A DNA stretch of 64,000 bases from Taklimakanibacter sp049323275 (GCA_049323275.1 JBMOOM010000089.1:1-64000); one strand, 5' to 3'; positions 9,036 to 17,056 are shown, counted from the stretch's first letter. Notes: generated from the letters alone by a model not told the origin. Made by a program: numbers and translations.

Positions 9036-9755
9036 CTAGCGTTGCGGCCGCCTGACCACCCGCTCGATCTCCTCGCGCACCAGGCGCTCGACGATCTTCG
9101 GCAGATTTTCGTCCAGCCACTGTTTGAGCATGCCGCGCAGGAGCTCCTGGGCGATATCGGCGATAGGCCGGTCGCCGAGCGCCCGCCGGGTGATCGTCTC
9201 GGCCAGTTGGTTGAACGCCGCCTGGGTGGCCGCGCTGCTGCTTTCCGACAGAAGTCCGGCTTCCTCGGCATAGTCGGGTTCCGGCTCGGCGACGGCGGCC
9301 GGCGGCGGAAAGCGCGGCGGACTCAAATCCGGGGCCGGCGCGTAAGCCGGAGGCTCGGATGCGATATAGTCGGTGACCTCGGTGCTGTAATAGCCCTCAT
9401 AGGTATAAGGCTCCGGCGTTTCCGGGATGACGGGCTCGGGCTGACGGGACCGCGTCTCATAGGACGATGACGGACTCTCGCGGAATCCCGGGATCTTTGT
9501 GTCCCGACGCCCGCTCAGTATGCCGGCAAAACCTTGTGGCTGGTGCGACCCGGAGCCGTTCGCGGGGGGGTAGTCGAATTTCCGCGGCGGCGGGCTTTCT
9601 GCCCGGGGCGCCGGCGTGGCGGCCTTCGCTCTGTATTCAGGCAAGGATCCGGTGAAGCGGTCGGATGAGGCAGTGGCATTTTCATCGATGGCGCGCCGGA
9701 TGGAGGCCAGAACGTCCTCCATTCTGGGCTCGCCTGGTTTCTGCCCTTGCTTCAT
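9036..9755 (-). CDS. popZ: PopZ-like polar organizing protein (DUF2497 family)
   Basis: 239 aa. The start at 9755 gives MKQGQKPGEPRMEDVLASIR, in which EP-x-MEDVLASIRRAI is the conserved N-terminal helix of PopZ/DUF2497. A long Pro/Ser/Tyr/Glu-rich disordered linker follows (about 30-165). The C-terminal helical oligomerisation region (about 175-239) contains ADIAQELLRGMLKQWLDENL and ends near LVREEIERVVRR, the second hallmark. PopZ self-assembles at the cell pole and tethers ParB-parS in Caulobacter. In Hyphomicrobiales the gene is commonly upstream of valS, as here. Confidence 0.82.
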   Translation of the reverse strand: MKQGQKPGEPRMEDVLASIRRAIDENATASSDRFTGSLPEYRAKAATPAPRAESPPPRKFDYPPANGSGSHQPQGFAGILSGRRDTKIPGFRESPSSSYETRSRQPEPVIPETPEPYTYEGYYSTEVTDYIASEPPAYAPAPDLSPPRFPPPAAVAEPEPDYAEEAGLLSESSSAATQAAFNQLAETITRRALGDRPIADIAQELLRGMLKQWLDENLPKIVERLVREEIERVVRRPQR

Positions 9756-9869
9756 CGAAATAAGTCCTGTCGCCGGCGACCTTTGGCCAGCAAGATCGCG
9801 CAAAACGATCCTGCTTGCAAATGACAGGCTGAGTTTATCACAAGAACATGAACCGCGCGACGGGCAGCC

Positions 9870-11249
9870 TCAGTCGACCGTCTTCACACCCGTGCCGATC
9901 CACTTGTTGCGCACCCGGTCATAATTCTCGATCGGGTCATAATAGTCGACGCCCAGGCCGATCTGGCGGGCGGTCAGTTGACCGATCGAGCCCAGGATCT
10001 GATAGGCAGCGACGATCTGGTCGCGCTCGGCCTGGGCCAGGATGATCTGCGCGTCGAGCAGCGCCGACTCGGCGTTCAACACATCGAGCGTCGTGCGTGA
10101 ACCGACAAGGTTTTCCTGCTTCACGCCCTCCAAGGCGATCGCCGCGGCGGAAACCTGCGCCTTCGAGGAGTCAATGGTCTCACGCGCGGCGGCGAGCAGG
10201 TTCCAGGAGCTCACGACGGATTCGCGCACGCTGCGCGCGGCGCCGATGATCTCGATGCGGCGCTGGCTCTCGACCTGCTTGGCTTCGCGCACCGCCGAAT
10301 AGACGCTGCCGGCCTCATAAAGCGGCACGTTGACGCTGCCGACCAGGCTCAGTTGCTCGGTATTGCCCTGCGACGTGTGGTCGAGATCCTGGATGGTCTT
10401 GCTGGCGCTCGCCTGCAGGTTGACGCTGGGCAGCAGATCGCCCCTGACGACATCGACATTGTAGCGCGCCGCTTCGGCGACGAAGGCGGCGGAGAGGATA
10501 TTGGGATTGATCTTCTCGGCCAGCGCGGTCGCCGATTGCAGGCTCTTGGGCAGCTTCGGCAAGCGCGGATATTTGAGCGTGCCCGGCGCATGGCCGACCA
10601 GCCTGTCATAATTCGCGATGCTCGCGGCGAGATTAGACTTGGCCGCCGCGACCGCCGATTGCGACAGCGCCAGCTGAGCCTGCGCCTGGGAGACGTCGGT
10701 CTTGGTGACCTCGCCGACATTGAAGCGTTCCTGGGTGGAGCGCAGCTGCTCCTGGAGCGTCTTCACGTTGCGCTGCCTGAGCTGCAGCACGCGGCGGTCA
10801 CGGATGACATTCATGTAGGCGGTCACGGTGTCGAACAGCGTCTGCTGCTCGACCGCGAGCAGGTTCTGCCGCCCGGCCTCGACTGTCGCTTCGGCCTGCT
10901 TGACGCCCTTGACGGTCTTGAAGCCCCGAAAGATCGGCTGCGTCAGAGTGATCGAGATGTCGGCCGGATTGGTCGTACGGGTGTTCCCGGGGATCGGCTT
11001 GGTCTTGGTGTCGGCTATCCCAGCGCTGGCCCCGGCCTCGACGGTCGGCCGCCAGCCGGACAAGGCCTGCGGCGTCGCTTCGTCGGTGGCGCGCTGGCGG
11101 GCGCGCTCGGCACGGATCGTCGGATTGCCCGAATAGGCGCTCGCCAGAGCTTCCGCCAATGTCTCCGCATTGACAGTCAAAGGCATGAAAAACAAGGGAA
11201 GAGCTAAAGCCCCGGCAACTCCCCACGCAGTGACCCGCTTACGCCCCAT
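9870..11249 (-). CDS. tolC: TolC-family outer membrane efflux channel
   Basis: 459 aa from the ATG at 11249, chosen because it leaves a clean Sec signal peptide (RKRVTAWGVAGALALPLFFM, cleavage near VNA-ET). The upstream in-frame extension has no such feature. The body carries two outer-membrane-efflux repeats: LAEALASAYSGNPTIRAERA at the start of repeat 1 and long coiled helices (AQAQLALSQSAVAAAKSNLA), with YEAGSVYSAVREAKQ in repeat 2. It forms the outer-membrane tunnel for type I secretion and RND pumps. No pump genes are adjacent, so it is probably a shared TolC. Downstream of the Pcm-like gene, a conserved rhizobial pairing. Confidence 0.87.
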   Translation of the reverse strand: MGRKRVTAWGVAGALALPLFFMPLTVNAETLAEALASAYSGNPTIRAERARQRATDEATPQALSGWRPTVEAGASAGIADTKTKPIPGNTRTTNPADISITLTQPIFRGFKTVKGVKQAEATVEAGRQNLLAVEQQTLFDTVTAYMNVIRDRRVLQLRQRNVKTLQEQLRSTQERFNVGEVTKTDVSQAQAQLALSQSAVAAAKSNLAASIANYDRLVGHAPGTLKYPRLPKLPKSLQSATALAEKINPNILSAAFVAEAARYNVDVVRGDLLPSVNLQASASKTIQDLDHTSQGNTEQLSLVGSVNVPLYEAGSVYSAVREAKQVESQRRIEIIGAARSVRESVVSSWNLLAAARETIDSSKAQVSAAAIALEGVKQENLVGSRTTLDVLNAESALLDAQIILAQAERDQIVAAYQILGSIGQLTARQIGLGVDYYDPIENYDRVRNKWIGTGVKTVD

Positions 11250-11321
11250 TTGCCCAAAACTCACTTTATTAGTGTTCCCTTCGAGCCCGAAGGCCCACTC
11301 TAGCGCAAGAGCCCAGAGCAA

Positions 11322-11978
11322 TCAAAAGACAAAGGCTGGCCTGTCCACAACCACCCCCGGCAGCCTGGCGACCGACGCCTCGAAAGCCGGCATCGAGCTG
11401 ATGGCCCCGTCATGGCGGGTGAAGACGGTGGCGGTCGCCACCGCATGGTCACCGACCACCGCGACGAGGCGGCCGCCATCCTGCAATTGCTTCAGCAGCG
11501 CCGGCGGCACCACCGGCACCCGGCCATCGATCACGATGGCGTCATAGAACTCGGCCGCCTTCCAGCCTTCGGCATGCGCCGCTTGGTGAACCTCGGCATT
11601 GTCGATCCCGAGCGCGGCGAGATTGGCCGCCGCGGCGTCGACGAAAGCCTGGTCCTCGTCGATGGCGACGACGGCGTTGCAGAGCCGCGCGAGCAAGGCG
11701 GTGGCATAGCCGGTGACGCAGCCGATATGCAGGGCCTTCTCATCGGCGTCGATTTCGGCGAGCTGGACGAGCTTGGCCAGCGCCATCGGCTCCATCAGGG
11801 AGCGCCCTCCGCCGAGATCGATATCCTCATCCATATAGGCGACGACGCGGCGGGCTTCCGGCACGAAGAGTTCGCGTGGCAGTCCCGCCATCGCCTGGAT
11901 GATGCGCCCATCGGTGATCCCGTTGGGGCGGATTTGCGAGTCGATCATTCTTGATCGGGCGAGAGCGAAATCGGTCAT
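11322..11978 (-). CDS. Protein-L-isoaspartate O-methyltransferase family protein
   Basis: 218 aa from the ATG at 11978. Rossmann-like SAM methyltransferase: the SAM loop is KALHIGCVTGYATALLARL (about 78-96), a divergent form of the usual VLEIGTGSGY, followed by the acidic VVAIDED. The N-terminal RSRMIDSQIRPNGITD matches Pcm-family proteins next to tolC in rhizobia. The usual motif residues G-x-G are replaced (G-C-V-T-G), so repair of isoaspartate is a family inference only. Confidence 0.78.
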   Translation of the reverse strand: MTDFALARSRMIDSQIRPNGITDGRIIQAMAGLPRELFVPEARRVVAYMDEDIDLGGGRSLMEPMALAKLVQLAEIDADEKALHIGCVTGYATALLARLCNAVVAIDEDQAFVDAAAANLAALGIDNAEVHQAAHAEGWKAAEFYDAIVIDGRVPVVPPALLKQLQDGGRLVAVVGDHAVATATVFTRHDGAISSMPAFEASVARLPGVVVDRPAFVF

Positions 11979-12031
11979 AAGACGCTGATAACCAAATAGG
12001 GACAGTCTGTCCATCTGCCAATCGTAACACA

Positions 12032-12060
12032 TTGTAGTTGTCGCAAGCTTCGACTATAAG
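12032..12060 (+). promoter_or_regulatory. Promoter of tRNA-Cys
   Basis: TTGTAG at 12032-12037 and TATAAG at 12055-12060 are spaced by 17 bp, a good sigma-70 match, placing transcription start a few bases before the tRNA at 12071. Confidence 0.6.
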
Positions 12061-12070
12061 CCCCGCCGAA

Positions 12071-12144
12071 GGCCTCGTGGCGGAGTGGTTACGCAGCGGA
12101 CTGCAAATCCGTGTACCTCGGTTCGATTCCGGGCGAGGCCTCCA
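12071..12144 (+). tRNA. tRNA-Cys (GCA)
   Basis: 74 nt including an encoded CCA. The acceptor stem pairs GGCCTCG with CGAGGCC, the anticodon loop reads CTGCAAA with anticodon GCA, and the T-arm has GGTTCGATTCC. Intact and unoccupied, unlike the tRNA-Asn about 600 bp downstream. Confidence 0.96.
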
Positions 12145-12315
12145 ATCTTTTCCTTATAAATCAAAGATTTTGTAGATTCCGCGACAGCATCGGCTGAGCC
12201 TGGAAACTGAACTCTGCGCGGCGCCTGTTCGGCACATCGAAGATACAAACGGACAGTATTGGGCAGACGCTTTCGGGCCTCTCGGGAGCGCTCTGATTCG
12301 CGCCTCGCCCCCTCG

Positions 12316-12597
12316 TCAGCGCGCTTTTTCAGCGCTGGTGAAACCGAGCCGGCGCGCCCATTTGGGGTGCTTCCTGACCAGCCAGCGGCCGAGCCTGATT
12401 TCGACCCGCCGCCTGAGCCGGCGCGCGATCGGAACATCGACGGCCAGGATAAGAAGACCGAGGGGAACCATCCAGAATCCGAGGATCGGCAGGAAGCCCA
12501 GGAGTCCGCCCAGGATGAGCACGCAGCCTAGGATGATTCTGACAACGGGATGGCCGGGGAGATAAAGTTTCCGCCCGCCGAATTTGACACTGTGCAT
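12316..12597 (-). CDS. Small two-TM inner membrane protein
   Basis: 93 aa. Two adjacent hydrophobic segments (VVRIILGCVLILGGLLGFL at 18-36 and LGFWMVPLGLLILAVDVPIA at 39-58) form a hairpin with a G-x-L-P-x-L-G-x-W-x-x-P turn, and a basic tail follows (RRLRRRVEIRLGRW). This resembles small PGPGW-type transmembrane proteins. No function can be assigned. It lies between the two tRNA genes, on the opposite strand. Confidence 0.62.
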   Translation of the reverse strand: MHSVKFGGRKLYLPGHPVVRIILGCVLILGGLLGFLPILGFWMVPLGLLILAVDVPIARRLRRRVEIRLGRWLVRKHPKWARRLGFTSAEKAR

Positions 12598-12670
12598 AGG
12601 CGCCTGACCCGCTTGTTACCGGACAGATATGGTGATCGCATGACGGCTTTTCGACGGCTTGCAAAAAGAC

Positions 12671-12699
12671 TTTTCAAATGCGAGAAACCTATGTATAGG
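12671..12699 (+). promoter_or_regulatory. Possible promoter of tRNA-Asn
   Basis: TTTTCA (12671-12676) and TATAGG (12694-12699) are spaced by 17 bp just upstream of the tRNA at 12709. Weak match; position is the main support. Confidence 0.35.
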
Positions 12700-12708
12700 C
12701 GCTGCCAT

Positions 12709-12783
12709 TCCCCGGTAGCTCAGTGGTAGAGCAAGCGGCTGTTAACCGCTTGGTCGCTGGTTCGAGTCCGGCCCGGGGAGCCA
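12709..12783 (+). tRNA. tRNA-Asn (GTT), rebuilt by element integration
   Basis: 75 nt with encoded CCA. The acceptor stem pairs TCCCCGG with CCGGGGA, and the anticodon is GTT in CTGTTAACC. The gene is intact, but from 12739 onward its sequence is repeated exactly at the far end of the integrated element. The 3' part here is therefore supplied by the element, and the original chromosomal 3' end now lies at 27957-28001. Confidence 0.96.
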
Positions 12784-12784
12784 G
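12739..12784 (+). repeat. attL core, 46-bp direct repeat with attR
   Basis: Begins CTGTTAACCGC at the tRNA-Asn anticodon loop and runs through the CCA plus one base. Identical over 46 bp to 27957-28002; flanking bases differ at both ends. This is the left junction of the element. Confidence 0.94.
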
Positions 12785-12793
12785 ATCAAACAA

Positions 12794-12825
12794 GGGGTTA
12801 GATGCCGGGCGTCTAGCCCCTTTTT
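12794..12825 (+). terminator. Element-borne terminator for tRNA-Asn
   Basis: A 12-bp stem (12794-12805 with 12809-12820, two G-U pairs, 3-nt loop) is followed by TTTTT at 12821-12825, 11 bp after the tRNA CCA. It lies inside the element and replaces the chromosomal terminator now displaced to 28012-28042. Confidence 0.82.
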
Positions 12826-12829
12826 CTTG

Positions 12830-12849
12830 ATAGGTACGCTATAGGTACG
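12830..12849 (+). repeat. Paired ATAGGTACG motifs, putative left arm-type integrase sites
   Basis: ATAGGTACG occurs at 12830-12838 and 12841-12849, 11 bp apart (one helical turn). The same 9-mer, also as a close pair, occurs at 27804-27824 inside the right end. Tyrosine integrases of tRNA-targeting elements bind such arm sites with their N-terminal domain; the assignment is inference from position and repetition. Confidence 0.55.
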
Positions 12850-12888
12850 GAGCGGCGAGTTGCTTCGCTATTCGACTGCCTCTACAGA

Positions 12889-13332
12889 ATGGGACTCAAA
12901 ATGCCGGTCCTGGTCTATCGAAAGAATGCGGCCTCGCGAGGCACGGTCCACCGCCACTACTTGCGATGGCGCAAGGAACGAAGCCTGGCTGTTCGTTGTG
13001 ACAATGAGACGTGCCGGTATCACCATGAGGCGCTTGTTTGGAACGGGCAGTCGTTCAAGCCTATCCTCGACCACAAGAACGGGGTGAACACCGATAACAG
13101 GCCGGAGAATCTTCGCTATCTCTGCCCGCTATGTGACGCACAGCTAACAGAGACGCGAGGCGGCGCTAATAAGGGTCGCGTAGAGAAGTCAGAAGGCGGA
13201 TTTGCTATCAGCGACAAGAAAAGCGGTCTCCGCGGATACGTGCTGCCGGCAGAAGCCGCCACTTATAGCTTAGGCGCGGGCGCTCCAGTGTCGATTGAGA
13301 AAATCATCATCGATGAGCGGGAATCGAAATAG
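12889..13332 (+). CDS. HNH endonuclease-like protein
   Basis: 147 aa from ATG 12889 (ATG 12901 is also possible). Zinc-ribbon HNH layout: C37-x4-C42, then LDHKNG (D61-H62), N74 in PENLRYLCPLC, and C79-x2-C82. The DH...N pattern is the catalytic beta-beta-alpha-metal core. A C-terminal tail of about 60 residues has no recognised domain. First gene inside the left end of the element; no methylase is nearby. It may be a phage-type HNH nuclease used in packaging or in interference with other phages. Confidence 0.75.
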   Translation: MGLKMPVLVYRKNAASRGTVHRHYLRWRKERSLAVRCDNETCRYHHEALVWNGQSFKPILDHKNGVNTDNRPENLRYLCPLCDAQLTETRGGANKGRVEKSEGGFAISDKKSGLRGYVLPAEAATYSLGAGAPVSIEKIIIDERESK

Positions 13333-13380
13333 GTGCACCGCACATGCAGCGTCGACCGTCGGCGCCCTCCTGAAACAGAA

Positions 13381-13410
13381 AACCCCGCCGGCCTTGCAAC
13401 CGACGGGGTT
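13381..13410 (-). terminator. Terminator of the minus-strand pair 13518-15102
   Basis: An 11-bp stem with one mismatch (AACCCCGCCGG with CCGACGGGGTT, loop CCTTGCAA). Read on the minus strand the stem is followed by TTTTCTGTTTC, so it best serves the minus-strand transcript ending at 13518. It could also stop the plus-strand HNH transcript weakly. Confidence 0.6.
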
Positions 13411-13517
13411 CCGCACGACAGCGGGTCAACGAGGGGCGCTGGAAGCCCGCTGTCCCGAAGATGCTACTCGATCAGCGGCAGTCGCGAAACCTCGCCGGCG
13501 CGCCCGGCGAGGAGCGC

Positions 13518-14618
13518 TCAGTTTCCAGTCGGCCCCGCCTGTGAGCTCATCCTCTTCGCCGGATCGGCCAATTTTTCTTCTAGCGTCCGCCAGGGATTCA
13601 TGTGTTTGCCCATCAGCCGCGGAAGCCCAAGCGCGTCGACATCGATCTCAAACTCTTCGGAGAGGAAGTCGGCGACAGCCCAAAGCGCCCTTGCATGCTG
13701 CCGATGCGACCGCGCACGAAGAGCTTCGCCGCCGCAGTCCCAGGCGATGCTTTCAACGTTGAAAGCCGCTCCCACGAGAAGAAGCGCCCCCTCGATCGAT
13801 CGCGGCCTCAGCGTCATCAGATAGGCGTGGTGGGCGCGAATGTCATCATCCAGATGCTTCATTTCTCTCCGACGATACACTTCATCGGCATCGCGCATCT
13901 CGTCCAGCTCATTAAACCTGGCTTGAAGTCGATCAATCTCTCGAACAATAGCGACTACTGCATCTTCGCCTTCGGTCGGCGGCGCAAGGCACTCTTCGCC
14001 AGTTGGAAAGAGCCTCTCAGAATCCGCAGCGACAGAGGCGACGAGGCGATCGTCACTGTACGCTGAGTTGTCGTCGACCGAATTAGCGCCGCAATTCCTC
14101 AACACATGCATTTTTGCCGCAAACCCTGGCAATGTGTGCGCTCGAATCTCGCTTATTCTCCGAAGCATCCGGTCCCCGCGGATGTCGGAATGCGTTGCCA
14201 GATCCTCCTGCCTCTTGAGATCATCATCAGGTGTCTTCTCAAGCAAAGCGAAAAGCGCGTCGGTCTTCTGCTTCTGCGCCCACCATTCTCGGCAGAGCTT
14301 GAGCAGCCTCACATCGGGGTCTTTGACGCCGGCCATGGCGCCGGCCGCAACGACGACCTTGGCCTTAAGCTCATGGATAGAATTGCCATCAGGCCTGGCG
14401 GGCACTTGTTTTTTTGAAACGAACGGGATCGTCGCGGCCGCTGCAACGCAGCCCGCAAGAGCGGTAGCCATGGAGAGAACTCCTCTACGGTTTGGCCGCC
14501 GCCCCGATACGTCTGAGGATGAATCGATATGCTGAATATCGGGTAAACGCGTCTCGATTTGCGCGTGATCAGCCTCAGGGCCTTTGGGCGCAGCTATGGT
14601 GTTGCATATGTCACCCAT
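13518..14618 (-). CDS. Hypothetical protein with twin-arginine-like N-terminal anchor
   Basis: 366 aa, unrecognised. After about 40 polar residues comes PNRRGVLSMATALAGCVAAA and then IPFVSKK: a twin arginine (44-45) before a hydrophobic stretch, resembling a Tat signal or N-anchor. The remainder is helical and charged, with no enzyme motif. Proteins of this layout, with twin-Arg anchor and helical body, recur next to integrases in rhizobial genomes; function unknown. Overlaps the upstream gene by 8 bp, so the two form an operon. Confidence 0.6.
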   Translation of the reverse strand: MGDICNTIAAPKGPEADHAQIETRLPDIQHIDSSSDVSGRRPNRRGVLSMATALAGCVAAAATIPFVSKKQVPARPDGNSIHELKAKVVVAAGAMAGVKDPDVRLLKLCREWWAQKQKTDALFALLEKTPDDDLKRQEDLATHSDIRGDRMLRRISEIRAHTLPGFAAKMHVLRNCGANSVDDNSAYSDDRLVASVAADSERLFPTGEECLAPPTEGEDAVVAIVREIDRLQARFNELDEMRDADEVYRRREMKHLDDDIRAHHAYLMTLRPRSIEGALLLVGAAFNVESIAWDCGGEALRARSHRQHARALWAVADFLSEEFEIDVDALGLPRLMGKHMNPWRTLEEKLADPAKRMSSQAGPTGN

Positions 14619-15102
14619 AAATCACCACCCCGGCCAGCGGGCCGCCCATGTAGCCGTCGGCGGCACCGCTCCGGTCGGCAATGCCATTGTCCCCGTCGCA
14701 TTGCGCCCCTTCGTCCTCGCAGCAGGGCTCGGCCTCGTCCGTCCGGGCGTCTGTAGGGCCGCTCCAGGCGTCGAGCTGGCAGAAGCCCGCCGAGACATAG
14801 GCCACCCGCCCGCCGGGCTCCCTGAGTGCGGGGAAGAGCCCTTGCATGCGCCCTCCGAAGATCTCGATAGGCGCCGGCAGCCTGGCCTCGATCGCGCCCA
14901 TGGACGACACGTCGGACGACGTGTCGTCCTCCAGGTCGACGGCGCCGGTAAAGGTCAGCATCAGGACATTGAAACCCAAGCTCGGTTCGAGGTCGGGATC
15001 ACCGTCGATGGCGTCGAGGAGCGCAATCAGACGCTCGATCTCCGCCTCGATAGTGGGCCAGAGCTTTTCAGGCATAGGTGTGGTAAAAGGTGAAGCAGGC
15101 AT
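14611..15102 (-). CDS. Hypothetical acidic protein of rhizobial mobile elements
   Basis: 163 aa. The N-terminal helix (LWPTIEAEIERLIALLDAID) is followed by GDPDLEPSLGF, a motif I associate with short acidic proteins common in rhizobial islands. The C-terminal half is rich in Asp, Glu, Cys and Gly (EAEPCCEDEGAQCDGDNG) and looks disordered or metal-binding. First gene of the minus-strand pair with 13518, divergent from the RHH regulator at 15194. No function assigned. Confidence 0.6.
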   Translation of the reverse strand: MPASPFTTPMPEKLWPTIEAEIERLIALLDAIDGDPDLEPSLGFNVLMLTFTGAVDLEDDTSSDVSSMGAIEARLPAPIEIFGGRMQGLFPALREPGGRVAYVSAGFCQLDAWSGPTDARTDEAEPCCEDEGAQCDGDNGIADRSGAADGYMGGPLAGVVIYG

Positions 15103-15139
15103 TGCTTATCCTCCAACGATAGCTGTGCTTAGAGCCGGG

Positions 15140-15183
15140 TTGGTGGTGCAAACACTTGCCCGGCTCGCTTATTGGTGGCACAA
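15140..15183. promoter_or_regulatory. Two TTGGTGGYRCAA boxes, putative RHH operators
   Basis: TTGGTGGTGCAA at 15140-15151 and TTGGTGGCACAA at 15172-15183 (10 of 12 identical, starts 32 bp apart, about three helical turns). They lie in the divergent gap between 14611-15102 and the RHH gene at 15194, which fits autoregulation by that repressor. Inference from position and repetition. Confidence 0.42.
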
Positions 15184-15193
15184 TAAATTAACC

Positions 15194-15397
15194 ATGTCAA
15201 TTACGGTGACACCAAAACGCCCACGAGGCCGACCACCAACTGGTCGGCTTCCCCATTTGACACTCCGATTCCCTGACGATCTGATGATTTCAGTTGAAGC
15301 TTGGGCGGCGAAACAAAAGGACGCCCCTTCCCGCTCAGAGGCGATCCGTCGCTTGGTTGAGCTTGGACTAAAGAAGGGACCGCGACAGTCGCCTTGA
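15194..15397 (+). CDS. Ribbon-helix-helix (CopG/Arc-type) regulator
   Basis: 67 aa from ATG 15194. A basic arm (TPKRPRGRPPTGRL) resembling an AT-hook (RGRP) precedes the ribbon HLTLRFPDDL and helices EAWAAKQKD and SRSEAIRRLVELGLKK, the canonical RHH layout with the SRSEAIRRL helix-2 signature. It probably dimerises and binds the two TTGGTGG boxes upstream. RHH proteins are often antitoxins, but the next gene (15462) is not a recognised toxin. It leads the plus-strand cargo block. Confidence 0.8.
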   Translation: MSITVTPKRPRGRPPTGRLPHLTLRFPDDLMISVEAWAAKQKDAPSRSEAIRRLVELGLKKGPRQSP

Positions 15398-15461
15398 CGC
15401 TTGGCGAGCAACTATGCAACCGTGAGTCCCATCATTGCGGGGGCGAAACGGGGATAGCGCA

Positions 15462-16259
15462 ATGGAAAAGCTGCCGAAGCGGTTTGTTGAACGCGTTGCA
15501 CGCAATCTAAAAAACTACCAGGCCATAACCGACGCTCAGCGGAAGCGAGATGTTTCCGAAGCCGATACCGTGACGGTCGTCAAAGACGTCCTCGCCGACA
15601 TCTTCGGTTATGATAAGTACGCCGAGCTCACCAGCGAACACCAGATTCGCGGCACATTCTGTGACTTAGCCATTCGTGTCGATGGCAAGGTCCGCTTTCT
15701 TGTCGAGGTGAAGGCCGCCGCTCTAGACCTTGCCGACAACCATCTTCGACAGGCTCTGAACTATGGCGCCAATCAAGGCATCGAATGGTTGGTCTTGACG
15801 AACGGCCTGGAGTGGCAACTGCACAAAGTCATTTTTGGGCAGCCGATCGATAAGGAGGAAGTAGCACGCTTCAGCATTCAAAACGTGAGCGCTCAGCGCC
15901 AAGACGATTTGCAAGTCATGTTCCTCTTGGCCCGCGAGGGTATGGTTTCTGATGCGATCAATACTTTCCATCAGCGATCGCAGCTCGTGAACAAGTTCAT
16001 GGTCGCGCAGCTTGTGTTATCTGATGGCGTGTCGACAATCATCAGGCGCGACCTGCGTCGCCTATTTCCCGAACTGAAGGTGAGCCCCGAGCAAATCCAA
16101 GAGCTTCTCTGGAACGAAGTCTTGAAGCGCGAGGTGCTGGAAGGCGACAAGGTGAAAGAAGCGGCCACCCGAATTAAGCGAGCGACCAATCGCTTGGCAA
16201 AAGCGGCAGCAAAAGAAGATGCCGCGGCCGTGATCCAACCTCCTGCGGCTCCCGCCTAG
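15462..16259 (+). CDS. HsdR N-terminal-type (PD-(D/E)XK) nuclease domain protein
   Basis: 265 aa from ATG 15462. Residues about 30-135 match the type I restriction HsdR N-terminal fold: TSEHQIRGTFCDLAIRVDGK then FLVEVKAA give D68 and E82-V83-K84, the PD-(D/E)XK core, followed by QALNYGANQGIEWLVLTNG (the QxxxY element). The C-terminal part is helical and ends with a basic, Ala/Pro-rich tail. No helicase or HsdM/HsdS is present, so it is a stand-alone domain. Such proteins are common in islands and have been proposed as defence nucleases; activity here is inferred. Confidence 0.78.
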   Translation: MEKLPKRFVERVARNLKNYQAITDAQRKRDVSEADTVTVVKDVLADIFGYDKYAELTSEHQIRGTFCDLAIRVDGKVRFLVEVKAAALDLADNHLRQALNYGANQGIEWLVLTNGLEWQLHKVIFGQPIDKEEVARFSIQNVSAQRQDDLQVMFLLAREGMVSDAINTFHQRSQLVNKFMVAQLVLSDGVSTIIRRDLRRLFPELKVSPEQIQELLWNEVLKREVLEGDKVKEAATRIKRATNRLAKAAAKEDAAAVIQPPAAPA

Positions 16260-16319
16260 ACAAATGACAAGAGCAACCCTGCCAACCCGATGTCGCTTAC
16301 ACATACGCAGGACTAAGTC

Positions 16320-16919
16320 ATGACCTGGGATCGCCTTACGGACCCGATGCTGTCCTTTCTTCTCACGGTGATATTCAGCATAGCCGTCTACCTTTTGCGT
16401 CCGCGCGTACGTCTCGTTTGGTCTCAAACACATCTATTTCATCACCGCTTGAAGTCCAAACAACCAACCGATTCGCCTAAGGAGAACCCGACCGAAATTG
16501 TACCGGCAGAATTCGGCGTTCAAGCGGCGTCTATCATGGTTCAAAATCGCGGGCGGGCGACAGCCGAGCAAGTTGAGATCACTCTAAACTGGAAGCCTTG
16601 GGGACTTTCGGTTTGGCCGCAGCGCCCATACACTGAGAACGTAAATCCAGAAGGACGACTCACCATTCAGCTCCCTACTCTGGCCTCGGCTGAAGTTGTG
16701 ACGGTTAACATGATCGACAATGTTGAGCTGCCGGCTTTGCTAACCGTACGTTCATCGAGTGGCTTAGCGAGGGAAGTCAATACTCTTCCGGCGATCCAGT
16801 ATCCGAAACCGATCTTAATCTTCATCGCAATTCTGATGTTTGTGGGCTTTTTCACTATTGCATGGTTTGTGATCTACCTTGCTGTTGCGGTCTTGCGCTG
16901 GCGAGGACTTTTGCCATAG
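16320..16919 (+). CDS. Two-TM membrane protein of unknown function
   Basis: 199 aa. An N-terminal TM (PMLSFLLTVIFSIAVYLL, about 9-26), a soluble middle of about 120 residues that looks beta-rich (SIMVQNRGRATAEQVEITLN resembles an Ig-like or CARDB-type strand pattern), and a C-terminal TM (PILIFIAILMFVGFFTIAWF). Middle and tail hydrophobicity suggest both ends are membrane-anchored with one globular domain. AT-richer than flanking host genes. Located 60 bp after the HsdR-N-type gene and before the protease; possible membrane component of a multi-gene system. Confidence 0.68.
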   Translation: MTWDRLTDPMLSFLLTVIFSIAVYLLRPRVRLVWSQTHLFHHRLKSKQPTDSPKENPTEIVPAEFGVQAASIMVQNRGRATAEQVEITLNWKPWGLSVWPQRPYTENVNPEGRLTIQLPTLASAEVVTVNMIDNVELPALLTVRSSSGLAREVNTLPAIQYPKPILIFIAILMFVGFFTIAWFVIYLAVAVLRWRGLLP

Positions 16920-16945
16920 ATCATTGCGATCCGACATTCTCGCCC

Positions 16946-17056
16946 ATGACCGATCGTGACTTCGACCTCCTCCGCCGCTACCGCTCGCCCCGCCCTCTCG
17001 GCCGTGAGCTCCTCCAACAGCAACCCTCCACTGAAGTGAGTGCCCGAAGTGAATGA
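16946..17056 (+). other. Short GC-rich ORF between cargo genes, possible remnant
   Basis: A 36-codon frame starting MTDRDFDLLRRYRSPRPLG lies in a GC-rich patch between two AT-richer genes and overlaps the GTG start of the protease. It may be a gene remnant marking a junction, a leader peptide, or chance. No recognisable domain. Confidence 0.2.

Noticed and set aside
13333..13824. Plus-strand ORFs after the HNH gene, including 13295-13762
   Set aside because: They cross the hairpin at 13381-13410 and overlap the 3' end of a better-supported minus-strand gene.
15194..16259. RHH plus next gene as a toxin-antitoxin pair
   Set aside because: The 15462 product is 265 aa with a PD-(D/E)XK core, unlike known RHH-linked toxins (RelE/ParE/MazF type), and lies 64 bp away. 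Regulation of the block is more likely.
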